A DNA stretch of 64,000 nucleotides, from NCBI GenBank assembly GCA_021801265.1, contig JAJYYE010000001.1, positions 1 to 64,000 of the forward strand. Direction: 5' to 3'. Source of the DNA: Pseudomonadota bacterium (GTDB lineage Bacteria > Pseudomonadota > Gammaproteobacteria > Halothiobacillales > Halothiobacillaceae). Shown piece by piece: positions 30,701-42,002 of the stretch; the first letter of the stretch is position 1; the number at the start of each line of letters is the position of its first letter. Below the pieces are notes generated by a model. It was not told the origin of the DNA, ran no database searches, and saw nothing but the letters and a program-made list of their open reading frames with translations. Position numbers and translations under genes: made by a program.

Positions 30701-33169
30701 ATGCCCAGACCGAATTCGATCATACTCAGCCTGCTGCTGGTCAGCTATGCCGCACTCCACCCAGCAAGTGCAGCAGAAAGTCCTTCGCTTTTACAGGCGC
30801 GGCAAGCAGCTGTTTCCATCGCAAAAAATGGCCATTTAGACGCTGGCATCACCCAACTTCAGCAATTGCATCAAGCAAACCCAGACGATGGACAGGTCAC
30901 CGCTGATTTAATCGTACTGCTCCGCCTGGCCGGGAAAAACCAAGCGATTATTCTGTTAACGCAAAATTTGAAGCCCGCTGATCTCCCCCCCTATGCGCTG
31001 ATGGATTGGGCACAGGCATTACGGGATGGAAAGCAATTCGCCCGTGCCCGCAGTGTGCTTGCCAACAAATGCCACACGCTGGGTTATCCCGCGCAAATTC
31101 TGTATGCCATGACCACGCTTGAAAGTGGCGACCCGAAAGCTGCTGTTGTCGCTTTACCCGATAGGCATGCAGCCGGTTTGCGTGCCGTTGACTTAGCCAA
31201 TATGGCCTATGTGTGGCGGCGCGCGGGCAACCCCGCCATGGGATTGTCTTTAAGCGAACAAGCGCTGCGCTTAACCGCTCATAATCCGCAAGCGCTGCGC
31301 GAAGAAGTCTTCGCGCTCTCTGATTTGGGCGCTGCATCTCTGGCGCTAAAAAAGACCCAACAAAGCCCTACCCTGTTTACACCTGAAGCCATGAATAAGC
31401 TCATCGCCGATGTAACCACTGTACGTATCCGTGATGCCGTCCAAGAACGGCGACGTCTGGACGATCTCTACCGATATACCGAGCGAGACATTCCGCTCCG
31501 AGAAACCCTTAAATCCCTACACACTAATCGCATGGCCTTCTCGCAGGATGCGACTCAAGAACTGCGCACTCGGTATGATCAAATCTATGTCCTGCGTACA
31601 CTCGAACTGATGCCACAAGCGATTGCCGAATTTGAAAGCCTTCCCCAGCACCCCACGACGGCACATAACGCCGAACTGCGCACAATTCCTGGTTATGTGC
31701 GCCGAGCGGCGGCGGATGCCTATCTTTATTTGCATCAGCCACACACGGCGGCGGCGCTTTATGAGGAATTAATTGCCGAAAACCCAAAAGCCGATGTTGA
31801 ACTGTTTATTGCCTTGTATTACGCCTACCTCGATGGTGAGCGCTACACCAAAGCAGAGCAGCTTTTGGCGAAAATTCATCGGGTTACGCCCACATGGATC
31901 GGTGGGAAAATCGGTGCGGAAAATAGCGAGCGTTTGGATGTCGATCAACTCTGGGCAATGGACGCCGCCTACCGCAATCACGAGGCACAAAGTTATCAGC
32001 GCCTGAGCGCACTCGTTGACCTTGCGCCACGCAATACCAGCTTGCTGAATGCCAAAGCCACGGTGGAACGTTGGCGCGGATGGCCTGAGCAATCCATGCA
32101 AACCACCTTGCTCACACGAGCTTATGCCCCACAAAGCAAAGACACCCGTATCAATATCGCCGATAACCACCGCGATCTGGAACAATTCAATCTCTGGGGG
32201 CGTGAAATTACCGCGCTCAACCAAGATTTTCCGACCGACACCAGTATTCAAAAAAGCCTGGCACAATGGAATGACCGCAAACACCCCTCCATTATCTCGG
32301 AATACACCACCGGCAAAAGTCAGGGCGGAACTGCCAACGGCAATCCAGTAATCGGCAATCGGGACCAGGAACTGCAAACCCGATTAAATTCTGCCTGGAA
32401 CGCTCAGGGTGGGCGGGCTTTTATCGATCAACACTATATTTGGTCGAGTTATGCCGAGGGGCCGTTAAGTTACAACCGAGTCGGCGTGGGTGGCGAATGG
32501 CGCAGTAATCGCAAGCATTTTTGGGCCATGGTCCAAAACGATCAACTGAACGGTCAGCATGTGGGCGTGGCCGCGGGCTGGTCGCAGTGGCTGAACGATC
32601 AATGGCAATACACCTTAAGCGGCAACACCTATTCCCTTAGCACTCCGCTACGCGCCAAACAAGCCGGTTTATCGGGCAAATCCCTCAATGGCAAAATCAA
32701 CTGGCAGCAAAGTGAGTCGCATTCGGCCTACGGCGCATTAAGCGTCCTGGCCATTAGCGATGGCAATAAACGGGTAGATCTTGCGACCGGTATCACACAG
32801 CGCCTCTTCGCCAGCCCGCACCACATCACCTCGGGCGGCATCGATCTTTTTGTCGAACACAATAGCCAGCCCGGCGGCGCTTATTTCAATCCGGCCAATA
32901 GCGAAAGCGCCTCATTGCGACTTGAACACCAGTGGATCACCTGGCGCGACTACGAGCGCTCATTAACGCAATATTTTAAAGCATCCGCTGGCTATGGCTG
33001 GCAAGCAGGATTTGGTGGCAGCCCCGTGGTCGATTTATTGTACGAACACAAATGGAAATTCAGCCGCACCTGGGATTTGCACTATGGGGTTGGCTGGGGC
33101 AGTACTGTATACGACGGCGGGCGCGAACATCGCTTATACGGCCTAGTAGGCTTCGGAGGGGTGTTTTAA
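30701..33169 (+). CDS. pgaA: Poly-beta-1,6-GlcNAc export outer-membrane protein PgaA
   Basis: TPR-rich N-terminus plus C-terminal beta-barrel; first gene of pgaABCD. Confidence 0.92.
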   Translation: MPRPNSIILSLLLVSYAALHPASAAESPSLLQARQAAVSIAKNGHLDAGITQLQQLHQANPDDGQVTADLIVLLRLAGKNQAIILLTQNLKPADLPPYALMDWAQALRDGKQFARARSVLANKCHTLGYPAQILYAMTTLESGDPKAAVVALPDRHAAGLRAVDLANMAYVWRRAGNPAMGLSLSEQALRLTAHNPQALREEVFALSDLGAASLALKKTQQSPTLFTPEAMNKLIADVTTVRIRDAVQERRRLDDLYRYTERDIPLRETLKSLHTNRMAFSQDATQELRTRYDQIYVLRTLELMPQAIAEFESLPQHPTTAHNAELRTIPGYVRRAAADAYLYLHQPHTAAALYEELIAENPKADVELFIALYYAYLDGERYTKAEQLLAKIHRVTPTWIGGKIGAENSERLDVDQLWAMDAAYRNHEAQSYQRLSALVDLAPRNTSLLNAKATVERWRGWPEQSMQTTLLTRAYAPQSKDTRINIADNHRDLEQFNLWGREITALNQDFPTDTSIQKSLAQWNDRKHPSIISEYTTGKSQGGTANGNPVIGNRDQELQTRLNSAWNAQGGRAFIDQHYIWSSYAEGPLSYNRVGVGGEWRSNRKHFWAMVQNDQLNGQHVGVAAGWSQWLNDQWQYTLSGNTYSLSTPLRAKQAGLSGKSLNGKINWQQSESHSAYGALSVLAISDGNKRVDLATGITQRLFASPHHITSGGIDLFVEHNSQPGGAYFNPANSESASLRLEHQWITWRDYERSLTQYFKASAGYGWQAGFGGSPVVDLLYEHKWKFSRTWDLHYGVGWGSTVYDGGREHRLYGLVGFGGVF

Positions 33170-35319
33170 TGGAACGTCGGGCCTTTTTACAAACCATGCT
33201 GGCGACCCTCACGGTATCGTTATCGCCTCGCCTTCTGGCCGATGGTCGCATCGAGCCTCAAACGGCCAATTTACAGCAGTCGCTGATTACCGTGCAAATT
33301 CCCAAAGGACAGTTCGTCACTTTATGTATGCACGATGTCCGTGATGATGTTACCCCACGCGATAAAGATCCCTATGCCATCAACACCCAACGGCTCGCTG
33401 CGCTGTTCGACTGGATGAAGCAAAATAATTGGCACCCAATTTCCCTGCAGCAGGTGCTGGATGCTCATGCGGGCAAAGCCGCCCTGCCTGATAACGCCGT
33501 GCTACTCTCTTGGGATGATGGCTTAACCAGTATCTACAGCAAAGTATTCCCATTGCTCAAGGCTTATGGCTTCCCGGGGATGTTCGCGCTTGAAACGGAC
33601 TGGATTACCCGCGTACAGCGTGGTGAGAAAGTAGCGTACCAAGGTGAAGGTGCTGCCGCCAGCAAACAGCCGGACAGCTCAACCAATCCGGCTTTGGCCC
33701 TTGATGAGCGCCAAGCCAAGCAATCGGGCAATATTGTCGAACCGAATAAGGTGCTGTACAACGGCACCGAAATGGGCGCTACCGGATTTGCCACTTGGGC
33801 ACAATTGCGCGACATGCAGGCCTCGGGGCTGGTGGAATTCGCTTCACACACCAACGATCAGCACCACGGTATCTTGGCCAACCCCCAAGGCAATGTGGAA
33901 CCGGCCACCATCACGCGGCAATATTTAAGTGTGCTCAAACGCTATGAAACCGATCGTGAATTTCATGCTCGGATTTTAAATGATTTAACGACCAGTGCCG
34001 CCATTATCCAACGCGAAGTGGGGGTAAGGCCCCGCGCGATTGTTTGGCCTTATGGCGCTATGAATCAAGAAGTTGAAGCCATTGCCATCGAAGCGGGGTT
34101 ATTTGTCTCGTTTGGTTTGGGTGATCGCAAGCTGGATAATCAAACCCAGAAAACACGTTCTTATGGACGACTGCTCGTCATGAACGATCCCTCGCCGGTA
34201 TCGATTGAAGAACAGGTATCACAATCGATTACCCATCGCCCCGGCATCGAGCGGGCGGTGCAAGTCGATATGGATTACCTCTACGATGCTGACCCCAAAC
34301 GAGCAAATGACAATTTGGGCAAGTTACTGGATCGCATCAAAGCCCTGCGCGTACGAACGGTTTATCTGCAAGCCTTTGCTGACCCCGAGGGCACCGGCAC
34401 ACCCAAAGAACTGTATTTCCCCAATAGCGTGCTGCCCATGCGGGCCGACCTGTTCAACCGGGTTGCGTGGCAACTGCGAACCCGGGCAGGGGTACGGGTA
34501 TTCGCCTGGCTACCGCTACTGGCTTATCAGCTGCCCGATGCCGCGCAGCAAACGCGCCTTGCGGTCAAAATCAAAAATACCGATGGTCAAATCATACCGG
34601 CCAAGCGGGATTATCACCGCTTGAGTCCATTCTTGCCCGAATCGCTCGCACTCATTGGCCAAATTTATGCCGACCTCGGTAAAAGCTGCACCGGTATTCA
34701 CGGCGTATTGATTCACGACGACGCTTATCTCGCGGAAGACGAGGATGCCTCAGTTCTCGACTCATCGGCTCGCTGGCCCGGCACCAACCAACCATTACCG
34801 AGCAACATGCTCGCCCCGCGCCAAAAAACCGATGCATTAATTGCGTTCGGCCAAGCAGTGAGTGATCGGCTCGCTTTTTATGTCGATGGCTCTACAAAAT
34901 TCAGTGTGGCACGCAACCTGTATGCACGTGTGGTTCTTGATCCCCATGCCGAAGCGCGTTTCGCCCAGGCACTCGACCCATTTCTTAAACAGTATGATCA
35001 TATCGCCCTCATGGCCATGCCATATCTTGATGGCACCGACGCCCCCCCCGCACAATGGTTACAAAACCTGGCTCAAACAGTCGCACAAACGCCTGATGCC
35101 TTACAAAAAGTAGTTTTTGAATTACAAACCAAAAATTGGCAAACCAATGAGTGGATTGAAGGCGAAACCTTGAAAAATTGGATGCAAATGCTTATCCGAT
35201 TAGGCGCGGTCAATTTAGCCTATTACCCCGATGATTTTCTTGATAACCACCCCCCCTTCAAACCGACTTTTGAAGGCATTAGCTTGAACGAATTTCCCTA
35301 TTACCCGGTAAAACCGTAA
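33169..35319 (+). CDS. pgaB: Poly-beta-1,6-GlcNAc N-deacetylase PgaB
   Basis: LCMHDVRDD, LLSWDDGLTSIYSKVFPLLKAYGFPGMFALETDW; C-terminal hydrolase-like domain; ATG overlaps pgaA stop. Confidence 0.94.
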   Translation: MERRAFLQTMLATLTVSLSPRLLADGRIEPQTANLQQSLITVQIPKGQFVTLCMHDVRDDVTPRDKDPYAINTQRLAALFDWMKQNNWHPISLQQVLDAHAGKAALPDNAVLLSWDDGLTSIYSKVFPLLKAYGFPGMFALETDWITRVQRGEKVAYQGEGAAASKQPDSSTNPALALDERQAKQSGNIVEPNKVLYNGTEMGATGFATWAQLRDMQASGLVEFASHTNDQHHGILANPQGNVEPATITRQYLSVLKRYETDREFHARILNDLTTSAAIIQREVGVRPRAIVWPYGAMNQEVEAIAIEAGLFVSFGLGDRKLDNQTQKTRSYGRLLVMNDPSPVSIEEQVSQSITHRPGIERAVQVDMDYLYDADPKRANDNLGKLLDRIKALRVRTVYLQAFADPEGTGTPKELYFPNSVLPMRADLFNRVAWQLRTRAGVRVFAWLPLLAYQLPDAAQQTRLAVKIKNTDGQIIPAKRDYHRLSPFLPESLALIGQIYADLGKSCTGIHGVLIHDDAYLAEDEDASVLDSSARWPGTNQPLPSNMLAPRQKTDALIAFGQAVSDRLAFYVDGSTKFSVARNLYARVVLDPHAEARFAQALDPFLKQYDHIALMAMPYLDGTDAPPAQWLQNLAQTVAQTPDALQKVVFELQTKNWQTNEWIEGETLKNWMQMLIRLGAVNLAYYPDDFLDNHPPFKPTFEGISLNEFPYYPVKP

Positions 35320-36653
35320 TGGCACCCTTTTTTATTCAAATGGATTTGATCTTTGCGTTGAGCACAATGACGATGCACGATTTACTCTTTGGCTACGCCT
35401 TTTACTATCCGCTAATTATGGCGTGGATGTGGATGATTGGCGGGATTTGGTATTACTTGCGCTGGGAAAACCGTTACGATCTGGGCCCCGATTTCCCGCC
35501 GGCTACTGCCAGTCGGCCACCCGCCAGCATCCTCATTCCCTGTTTCAATGAAGAACAAAATGTGAGAGACACCATCCACTATGCATTGGCTACGGAGTAT
35601 CCCGAGTTTGAAGTGATTGCAATCAACGATGGTTCCACAGATCGTACCGCAGCAATCTTAGACGAACTTGCTGCGCTCAATCCCCGTCTGCGTGTAGTAC
35701 ACCTCACCACCAACCAAGGCAAAGCCATGGCGTTGCGTGCCGGGGCGATCGCTGCACAACATGAATTTTTGATTTGCATCGATGGCGATGCGCTGCTGCA
35801 TCCCAACGCCGTCGCATGGATGATGGTGCATTTGGCCTCAGGCAAGCGTGTCGGCGCGGTCACCGGCAACCCGCGCATCCTCAATCGCTCATCGCTGCTC
35901 GGCAAACTGCAGGTTGGCGAATTTTCCTCGATTATCGGGTTGATGAAACGCGCACAACGCGTATACGGGAGACTGTTTACCGTGTCGGGCGTCATCGTCG
36001 GCTATCGCCGCACTGCCCTGCACCGGATCGGTTATTGGTCGGAAGATATGATTACCGAAGATATCGATATTTCCTGGCGCCTGCAAATGGATCACTGGGA
36101 CATTCGCTATGAGCCCGATGCCCTCTGCTACATCTACATGCCCGAAACCTTCAAAGGCTTATGGAAACAGCGCCTGCGCTGGGCACAAGGCGGCGTTGAG
36201 GTGTTGCTCAAACATGGCCGGGATTTGCTCATCTGGCGGCGGCGGCGCTTTTGGGCGGTTGCTCTTGAATACTTGGCCTCAGTGGCTTGGGCGTACATAA
36301 TGTTTCTATTGATTGTGTTGTATTTTGTCGGGCTATTCGTGCCGCTCGCGCCACAATGGCACATTGATACCCTGCTACCCCAGTGGAACGGGGTCATGTT
36401 GGGCGTGACGGCCATGGCACAATTTGCGGTCAGCATGCTGATTGATCGGCGCTACGAACCGAAAAAACGCTTCTTTCGCAATTATTTCTGGATCATCTGG
36501 TACCCACTGGCCTTTTGGCTGCTGATTATGCTGACAACCATTGTGGCGGTGCCGAAGACCCTGCTCAAAAAACGTGGCCAGCGCGCCCGCTGGATGAGCC
36601 CCGATCGGGGCATTCGCAGTGATGCCACTGATAACGGGCCGACCAAACTATGA
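35319..36653 (+). CDS. pgaC: Poly-beta-1,6-GlcNAc synthase PgaC (GT2)
   Basis: ASILIPCFNEEQNVRDTI, TEDIDISWRLQ, KQRLRWAQGG (QRxRW). Confidence 0.95.
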   Translation: MAPFFIQMDLIFALSTMTMHDLLFGYAFYYPLIMAWMWMIGGIWYYLRWENRYDLGPDFPPATASRPPASILIPCFNEEQNVRDTIHYALATEYPEFEVIAINDGSTDRTAAILDELAALNPRLRVVHLTTNQGKAMALRAGAIAAQHEFLICIDGDALLHPNAVAWMMVHLASGKRVGAVTGNPRILNRSSLLGKLQVGEFSSIIGLMKRAQRVYGRLFTVSGVIVGYRRTALHRIGYWSEDMITEDIDISWRLQMDHWDIRYEPDALCYIYMPETFKGLWKQRLRWAQGGVEVLLKHGRDLLIWRRRRFWAVALEYLASVAWAYIMFLLIVLYFVGLFVPLAPQWHIDTLLPQWNGVMLGVTAMAQFAVSMLIDRRYEPKKRFFRNYFWIIWYPLAFWLLIMLTTIVAVPKTLLKKRGQRARWMSPDRGIRSDATDNGPTKL

Positions 36654-37129
36654 ACACCCCCATTGTTCGCCCGCGCATTCCCGAGATCATCCATCGCCCC
36701 GACCTGATTGATGCGGCGAAGAAAGGCACCTTAACTTTGGTTGCAACCATTGGCTGGCTGATTTGGCTGTACATGCTCATGCCCCTGGCCGCCATGCTGG
36801 CTTGGTGGTTTGGCTATCAGCGCATGGATATCTTCGTGCTCACGGATCCCGCGCAAACGATCCAAACCCTAGTGGCGTTCTCAGTGATTATCAGCCTAGG
36901 CGGCATTATGTTCATCCTGTGGGCAGTTTATAACTGGTTAAGATTCCGCCATAACGACCGTCGCGGTTCGCCACTGCCCGCCGATTCCCTCGCCATCGCG
37001 CTTGCATTCGCCATACCATCGGAGTCGGTTCACACTGCCCAAAAAGAAAAAACACTAGATTTTCGCTTTAATGACGATGGTCAAATCACGGGAATCGAGC
37101 CCCACATACCCGCACCATGCCATGAATGA
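36650..37129 (+). CDS. pgaD: PgaD
   Basis: Two-TM protein overlapping pgaC stop, syntenic position. Confidence 0.88.
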   Translation: MNTPIVRPRIPEIIHRPDLIDAAKKGTLTLVATIGWLIWLYMLMPLAAMLAWWFGYQRMDIFVLTDPAQTIQTLVAFSVIISLGGIMFILWAVYNWLRFRHNDRRGSPLPADSLAIALAFAIPSESVHTAQKEKTLDFRFNDDGQITGIEPHIPAPCHE

Positions 37130-37293
37130 ATCGATCATGAGTCGACCAATCCAACAGTCGGTGCAGCATCACCCCTGAGGCTGGGCCAAGTCGCTGCCAA
37201 AATCAATCCGCATTAATCGGCTCTGGGAATCCACTCTGATCAGGGAGAAACCGAACAATCAAATATCGCTAACAACTCATTGATTAATAAAAA

Positions 37294-37605
37294 TCAATCA
37301 GACACTGGCGGAACATAGCCCTCTGGCTGGGTCACTTCACCGCCAAATAGAAATTTTTCCATTTCTTCTTCCAAAAATTTACGTGCTTTAGGGTCGATCG
37401 GTGACAAACGGTACTCATTAATCAACATCGTTTGATGACTCCGCCAAGCCAGCCAAGCCGACTCGGAAACTTGATCAAAAATTCGCCGCCCTACTGCACC
37501 GGGATAAGGTGGTTTAACCAAGCCTTTGGCTTCACACTGCAGGCGTGCGCAAAACACAACGCGCTCATTCAGAAGTGGCGAGGTACTGGTGGTTGAATGA
37601 CTCAT
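37294..37605 (-). CDS. yggX: Oxidative-damage/Fe(II)-trafficking protein YggX
   Basis: [52 protein letters not shown]. Confidence 0.95.
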   Translation of the reverse strand: MSHSTTSTSPLLNERVVFCARLQCEAKGLVKPPYPGAVGRRIFDQVSESAWLAWRSHQTMLINEYRLSPIDPKARKFLEEEMEKFLFGGEVTQPEGYVPPVSD

Positions 37606-37694
37606 CGCTAAATTACCGCTCTAAAACATATATGTGAAAAATCAATAAAAAACCCAATGAGCGGCTGGGTAAGAGCACGCTGAGATCAGACGCT

Positions 37695-38822
37695 TTATTC
37701 CTCCAGAGGGACAGAGCAATCTGCCAAAAAACGCGCGATGGGTTTGGGTAACCCAAGCTGCGGAAGTGCGGCGGGTAAATCGCAAACATGAAACCAGCGC
37801 ACATCCGGTGTGTCTTGCGCATATGAATACGTGCCCACTCGAACGCGTTCGATAGTGGCATTCAAAAGATAATGCGTAAACCGATGTTCAAAGGCGGCAA
37901 TTTCAACCGCCTCACCCTGCACGGCAAATGACCACTGCGAGAGCATCGCTTGGCGGGCAGCACTCTCTGAATGCTGGCTTTGTTGCAATTCCTGGGCCTC
38001 AATCGGCGTGTATTCTGGCAAACACCACAACCCACCCCAAATACCTGAGGGTGGGCGACGAATCAGCATTAATCGCCCCGCGTCGTCTTCAATATGCAAA
38101 AAAATTGCCCGTCGGGTTGGGATAGGTTTTCGGGCTCGGCGCGTCGGCAATTGAGCTACCTGGTCCGTTAAATAGGCCACACAATCCGTCGAAACGGGAC
38201 AACGCGCACAATTTGCCTGGCCACGTGTGCATAAGGTTGCGCCTAGATCCATGATCGCTTGCGTGTAATCAGCCAGTCGGGTAGTCGGGGTATGACTTTT
38301 AGCGACGTGATACAACGCCTGAATGGTGGACGCTTGTTCAATGGGCGTGTCAATGCCCGCGTGGCGCGCCATCACCCGCTTAACATTACCATCTAAAATG
38401 GTGGCGGGCGCATCAAAAGCTTGCGCCATAATCGCCGCCGCCGTGGATGCGCCCACACCGGGTAAAGCCAACCAATGCACTAAAGAGTCTGGAATTCCTT
38501 CGGCTGCCATCACCCGAGCGGCGGCATGTAAATTTCGTGCACGCGCGTAATATCCCAAACCCGACCATAAGGCCAGAACATCATCGAGCGGCGCGGCGGC
38601 CAAATCCCCCAACTGGGGAAAGCGCTGCATGAATCGATTAAAATAATCAATCACAGTAGCCACTTGCGTTTGCTGCAGCATCACCTCCGAAATCCACACC
38701 CGATAAGCAGTGCGTGGTTGCTGCCAGGGCAAATCATGCCGACCATGCACATCAAACCAAGCCAGCAATCGCTCAGAAAATACGGGCTGATTCGTGGCCG
38801 TCTGAATCTCATGCGCGATCAT
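37695..38822 (-). CDS. mutY: A/G-specific adenine glycosylase
   Basis: DLPWQQPRTAYRVWISEVMLQQTQV; LPGVGASTAAAI; Cys cluster CARCPVSTDC. Confidence 0.95.
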   Translation of the reverse strand: MIAHEIQTATNQPVFSERLLAWFDVHGRHDLPWQQPRTAYRVWISEVMLQQTQVATVIDYFNRFMQRFPQLGDLAAAPLDDVLALWSGLGYYARARNLHAAARVMAAEGIPDSLVHWLALPGVGASTAAAIMAQAFDAPATILDGNVKRVMARHAGIDTPIEQASTIQALYHVAKSHTPTTRLADYTQAIMDLGATLCTRGQANCARCPVSTDCVAYLTDQVAQLPTRRARKPIPTRRAIFLHIEDDAGRLMLIRRPPSGIWGGLWCLPEYTPIEAQELQQSQHSESAARQAMLSQWSFAVQGEAVEIAAFEHRFTHYLLNATIERVRVGTYSYAQDTPDVRWFHVCDLPAALPQLGLPKPIARFLADCSVPLEE

Positions 38823-38826
38823 GAAG

Positions 38827-41262
38827 TTAGAGCCCCAAACCTTTGAGCAGATTTTTAATTGGTGCCGCCTCGGTACCCAATCGTTTATCCAGCGCCTGAT
38901 TGACTTTATTTTCGATTTTCTGCTTGGCTTGATCTTTAAACAACGCCTGCAAATCAATCCCAAATTTTGGCTGGGCAAACGTGCCGGTGATTTTAATCGG
39001 CACGCTCAACTGTTTGAGTTTCTCCAAGGCTTTACCTTCTTGACCGGTCGCGGTGTTCACCACAATGGCATTCAATACGTAATTGATGGTTTCGCGCGCC
39101 AGATCGACATCACCTGCACCGGTCACACGCAACAAGGGGGAAGCCGCTTGTAAATCATCATTGTGTGCGATGCCGTTCACGATGGTGGCACTGGCCGTGA
39201 TCGTAGAGAAATCGGTGACTTCTTGTTTAGGAACGGCGGCCGTGTCACCCTGCAGACGCGCTTGGGCTGCGCGTAACATGTAGCCCAAATCGATGCCCTT
39301 GATTTTGCCGTTTCTCAGCGCGAAGTTCGTTTTACCGTCTAACGTCGCTTTGAGTTTGTTCAGGCTAGAACCTTGCGCGCGGCCATCAAAATTGATGTCA
39401 CCTGTACCTGACACCCGCTCCTCGCCCATCGCTGCCGTTAAAGCGGGTTGCAGGGCGATATTTTTGGTCGCCAAAACCCCCTGCCAATCCGGTACTGAAC
39501 TGCGCACATCAAGCCCGGCATGGGTTTGCACGGTGCCACCAAAAGCATTGAAATCGAGTTGCTTTAACTGAATTTGCCCACCCCCAGCCGTGAGCGCCAG
39601 CACCACTTGACTCAGCTGATATTGTTGATAATTGAGCTGCGCAAAATTCAGCGCGATATCCGCATTAAGTGCGCGCAAGAATGGGATAGGCAAGGGAATT
39701 TCAGCATCAGCACTCGCCCCCGTCTGAGGGTGATCAGCCATCGTGCCCTGTGCACCAACCGACTGCGTATTGGATAGCGTGGATTTTTGCATACTACCCG
39801 GCGGCAGATACGGGTTTAAATCCCAGACGCCACCGGTCAAACGCACATAAATTCGCTGGGTTTTGAGGTCACTGATCCCCGCACTACCGGTCACATCGTG
39901 TCCATCCAAATTGAATACCAGATTATTCAACATCGCCTGCGCGGACGTCATATTAAGCATCCCGGTGAGCGAACATTGCGTCAACGCTTGCTTCGATTGC
40001 ATGGCGGGCACTCGGTATTTAAATGCTTCTGCCAATTGACGCGGGTTGAACGGCGTAACCGCCAGCGGACCAGTGATTACCATGTCTTGATCCAAACCCG
40101 TTACCTTGAGCGAGGTTTTAATCATTAGCGGCGCTGATTCCAGCTGCCAATTCGGGAGATTGATCACAGCCTGCGCCGAGGGGGCGGCAGAACTCGGCGG
40201 TATTTTTGCGTCCAACTCACCCTGAGCGGTGAATTTAAGTTCGCCCGAGTGGGTCGCAATCCCTTGGACGCTGCCATCAAACGCTATTTTTTTACTCGTA
40301 TACACACCCTGCTGCCAATTCGCAGTCAAATCGCCCGTGGTTGTCAACGCGGCATGAGTCAGCCCAAAACCACGCTCCGCCGTAAGATCCAAGCTAAACG
40401 CTGGCAAAACAGCAGTCTGTTTGGCTAAATCCACCTCCAGTTGCGGGCTCGTCAGGATCAATTGCGTTTGTTTGGGAAGAGCAGCAAGTGCGCCCATGCT
40501 TTGGGCACTCGGCAAAACGGATCCCTCAAATTTTAGCGTTTTGGCAGTCAAGTGCTGCATGGCGGCATCCATTTCTAGCGCCCCCCCCAAACGCACGGTA
40601 CCGGATAACGCGCCCAGCTTGGGCTCCAGCAATGCATACGCGAAATTAAGTGAGAGATCGACAGGTTGGCCCAGCTGTACTTGACCACTTTCCAAGTTCA
40701 GCTGTTGTAAAGACAGGGTTTGTCCCGTCACCGCATCCTGCCAGTCCAGGGTCGCATCATGAATGGCTATCCCACCAATCGCCAACGTCTTGATCGGGCT
40801 CTTTTTCTGCTCGCCCGCAGGTGTTGTTGATACGGACCCCGCAGAACTCGACTGATGCGCGAATAAATCCGCCCAGTTTGTCACACCATTGCGATCCCGT
40901 GCGAGGTGGATGGTTGCACCATCCAACACCAGCGTACCGATTTCAAATTGCCCCTTAAGTAAAGGCAAGAGCGCGGCCTTGACCTCCACTGTTTTGGCAT
41001 TCAGCATATTTTTTTCGCTGAAACCTGGCGCATTCCCCAAAGAAACATCTTTAAGCGTCGCGCCCAGCCACGGGAACAGGGTAACGGTAATGGGTCCGGC
41101 GAACTGAACGCTTCGCCCCGTTTTATCCTGCACCAAGTGCGCTATTTGGTCTTTGTAATCATTGGGATTAAATGTCGCCACAAAAGCGAAGGCAGCAATA
41201 AATGCCACCACAATCATCGCAACCAGCAACATAATACCCCGTTTAAGCCAGTGCATCCCCAT
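38827..41262 (-). CDS. AsmA family protein
   Basis: N-terminal TM plus AsmA domain (FNPNDYKDQIAHLVQDKTGRSVQFAGPI), C-terminal ALDKRLGTEAAPIKNLLKGLGL. Confidence 0.9.
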   Translation of the reverse strand: MGMHWLKRGIMLLVAMIVVAFIAAFAFVATFNPNDYKDQIAHLVQDKTGRSVQFAGPITVTLFPWLGATLKDVSLGNAPGFSEKNMLNAKTVEVKAALLPLLKGQFEIGTLVLDGATIHLARDRNGVTNWADLFAHQSSSAGSVSTTPAGEQKKSPIKTLAIGGIAIHDATLDWQDAVTGQTLSLQQLNLESGQVQLGQPVDLSLNFAYALLEPKLGALSGTVRLGGALEMDAAMQHLTAKTLKFEGSVLPSAQSMGALAALPKQTQLILTSPQLEVDLAKQTAVLPAFSLDLTAERGFGLTHAALTTTGDLTANWQQGVYTSKKIAFDGSVQGIATHSGELKFTAQGELDAKIPPSSAAPSAQAVINLPNWQLESAPLMIKTSLKVTGLDQDMVITGPLAVTPFNPRQLAEAFKYRVPAMQSKQALTQCSLTGMLNMTSAQAMLNNLVFNLDGHDVTGSAGISDLKTQRIYVRLTGGVWDLNPYLPPGSMQKSTLSNTQSVGAQGTMADHPQTGASADAEIPLPIPFLRALNADIALNFAQLNYQQYQLSQVVLALTAGGGQIQLKQLDFNAFGGTVQTHAGLDVRSSVPDWQGVLATKNIALQPALTAAMGEERVSGTGDINFDGRAQGSSLNKLKATLDGKTNFALRNGKIKGIDLGYMLRAAQARLQGDTAAVPKQEVTDFSTITASATIVNGIAHNDDLQAASPLLRVTGAGDVDLARETINYVLNAIVVNTATGQEGKALEKLKQLSVPIKITGTFAQPKFGIDLQALFKDQAKQKIENKVNQALDKRLGTEAAPIKNLLKGLGL

Positions 41263-41435
41263 ACCCTCATTACGAAATTTTTTCGGATAAACCGATAGAT
41301 ATCAATATCTTAATAAATCCATACCCTACTGAGACCTTGAATTATTACCGCGCTTCTTTGCTTGAACGTGACTTTAACAGACAATACCGCTTCTGTATGA
41401 GTCCACATCATCTCGCCAAGATAGAGCTAAAACCT

Positions 41436-41663
41436 ATGGGCATCACCATTAAACTTTTTGCCAGCCTGCGTGAACAATTTTTGCAGGACGAACTCAAAAT
41501 CACACCCACGCCAGCCACCGTGAACGATGCCTGGCTGTGCGCCACCGCTCAACCTCATCCGGCCAATATTCTGGCTGCGGTTAATCACGAATATGTCCGG
41601 TTTGATCACCCGTTGCGTGATGGGGATGAAGTCGCATTTTTTCCACCGGTCACCGGCGGCTAA
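41436..41663 (+). CDS. moaD: Molybdopterin synthase sulfur carrier subunit MoaD
   Basis: MGITIKLFASLREQF...DGDEVAFFPPVTGG, C-terminal GG. Confidence 0.93.
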   Translation: MGITIKLFASLREQFLQDELKITPTPATVNDAWLCATAQPHPANILAAVNHEYVRFDHPLRDGDEVAFFPPVTGG

Positions 41664-41681
41664 TTGATAACGAGATACGCA

Positions 41682-42002
41682 ATGAATTCAGACATCCCAC
41701 TTATGCTGGCAAAACGCCAACAGTTTATTCAACGCTGGCCACTGATTGCACTTACCGTCGCAGGCATTACCCTCGGATTCTACGCTTGGGCATTTATACA
41801 GCAACCGATTCTCGTCAACCCCCTGCACGTCATCCATCTCATCCAAACCAATGGCCTAGATAGCGCCACTCAATCACTCCTATCGATTGTTGCCCCCATC
41901 TTATTTTTGGCTATTGGCGCATTACTCTTGCTACTGCTCCTATTCGTGACTGTGGGACTTGCCAATGAAGGCCGATTGATTCGACTCATTGAAAAAAAGT
42001 AA
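41682..42002 (+). CDS. Hypothetical two-TM membrane protein
   Basis: Two hydrophobic segments, ATG at 41682. Confidence 0.65.
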   Translation: MNSDIPLMLAKRQQFIQRWPLIALTVAGITLGFYAWAFIQQPILVNPLHVIHLIQTNGLDSATQSLLSIVAPILFLAIGALLLLLLLFVTVGLANEGRLIRLIEKK

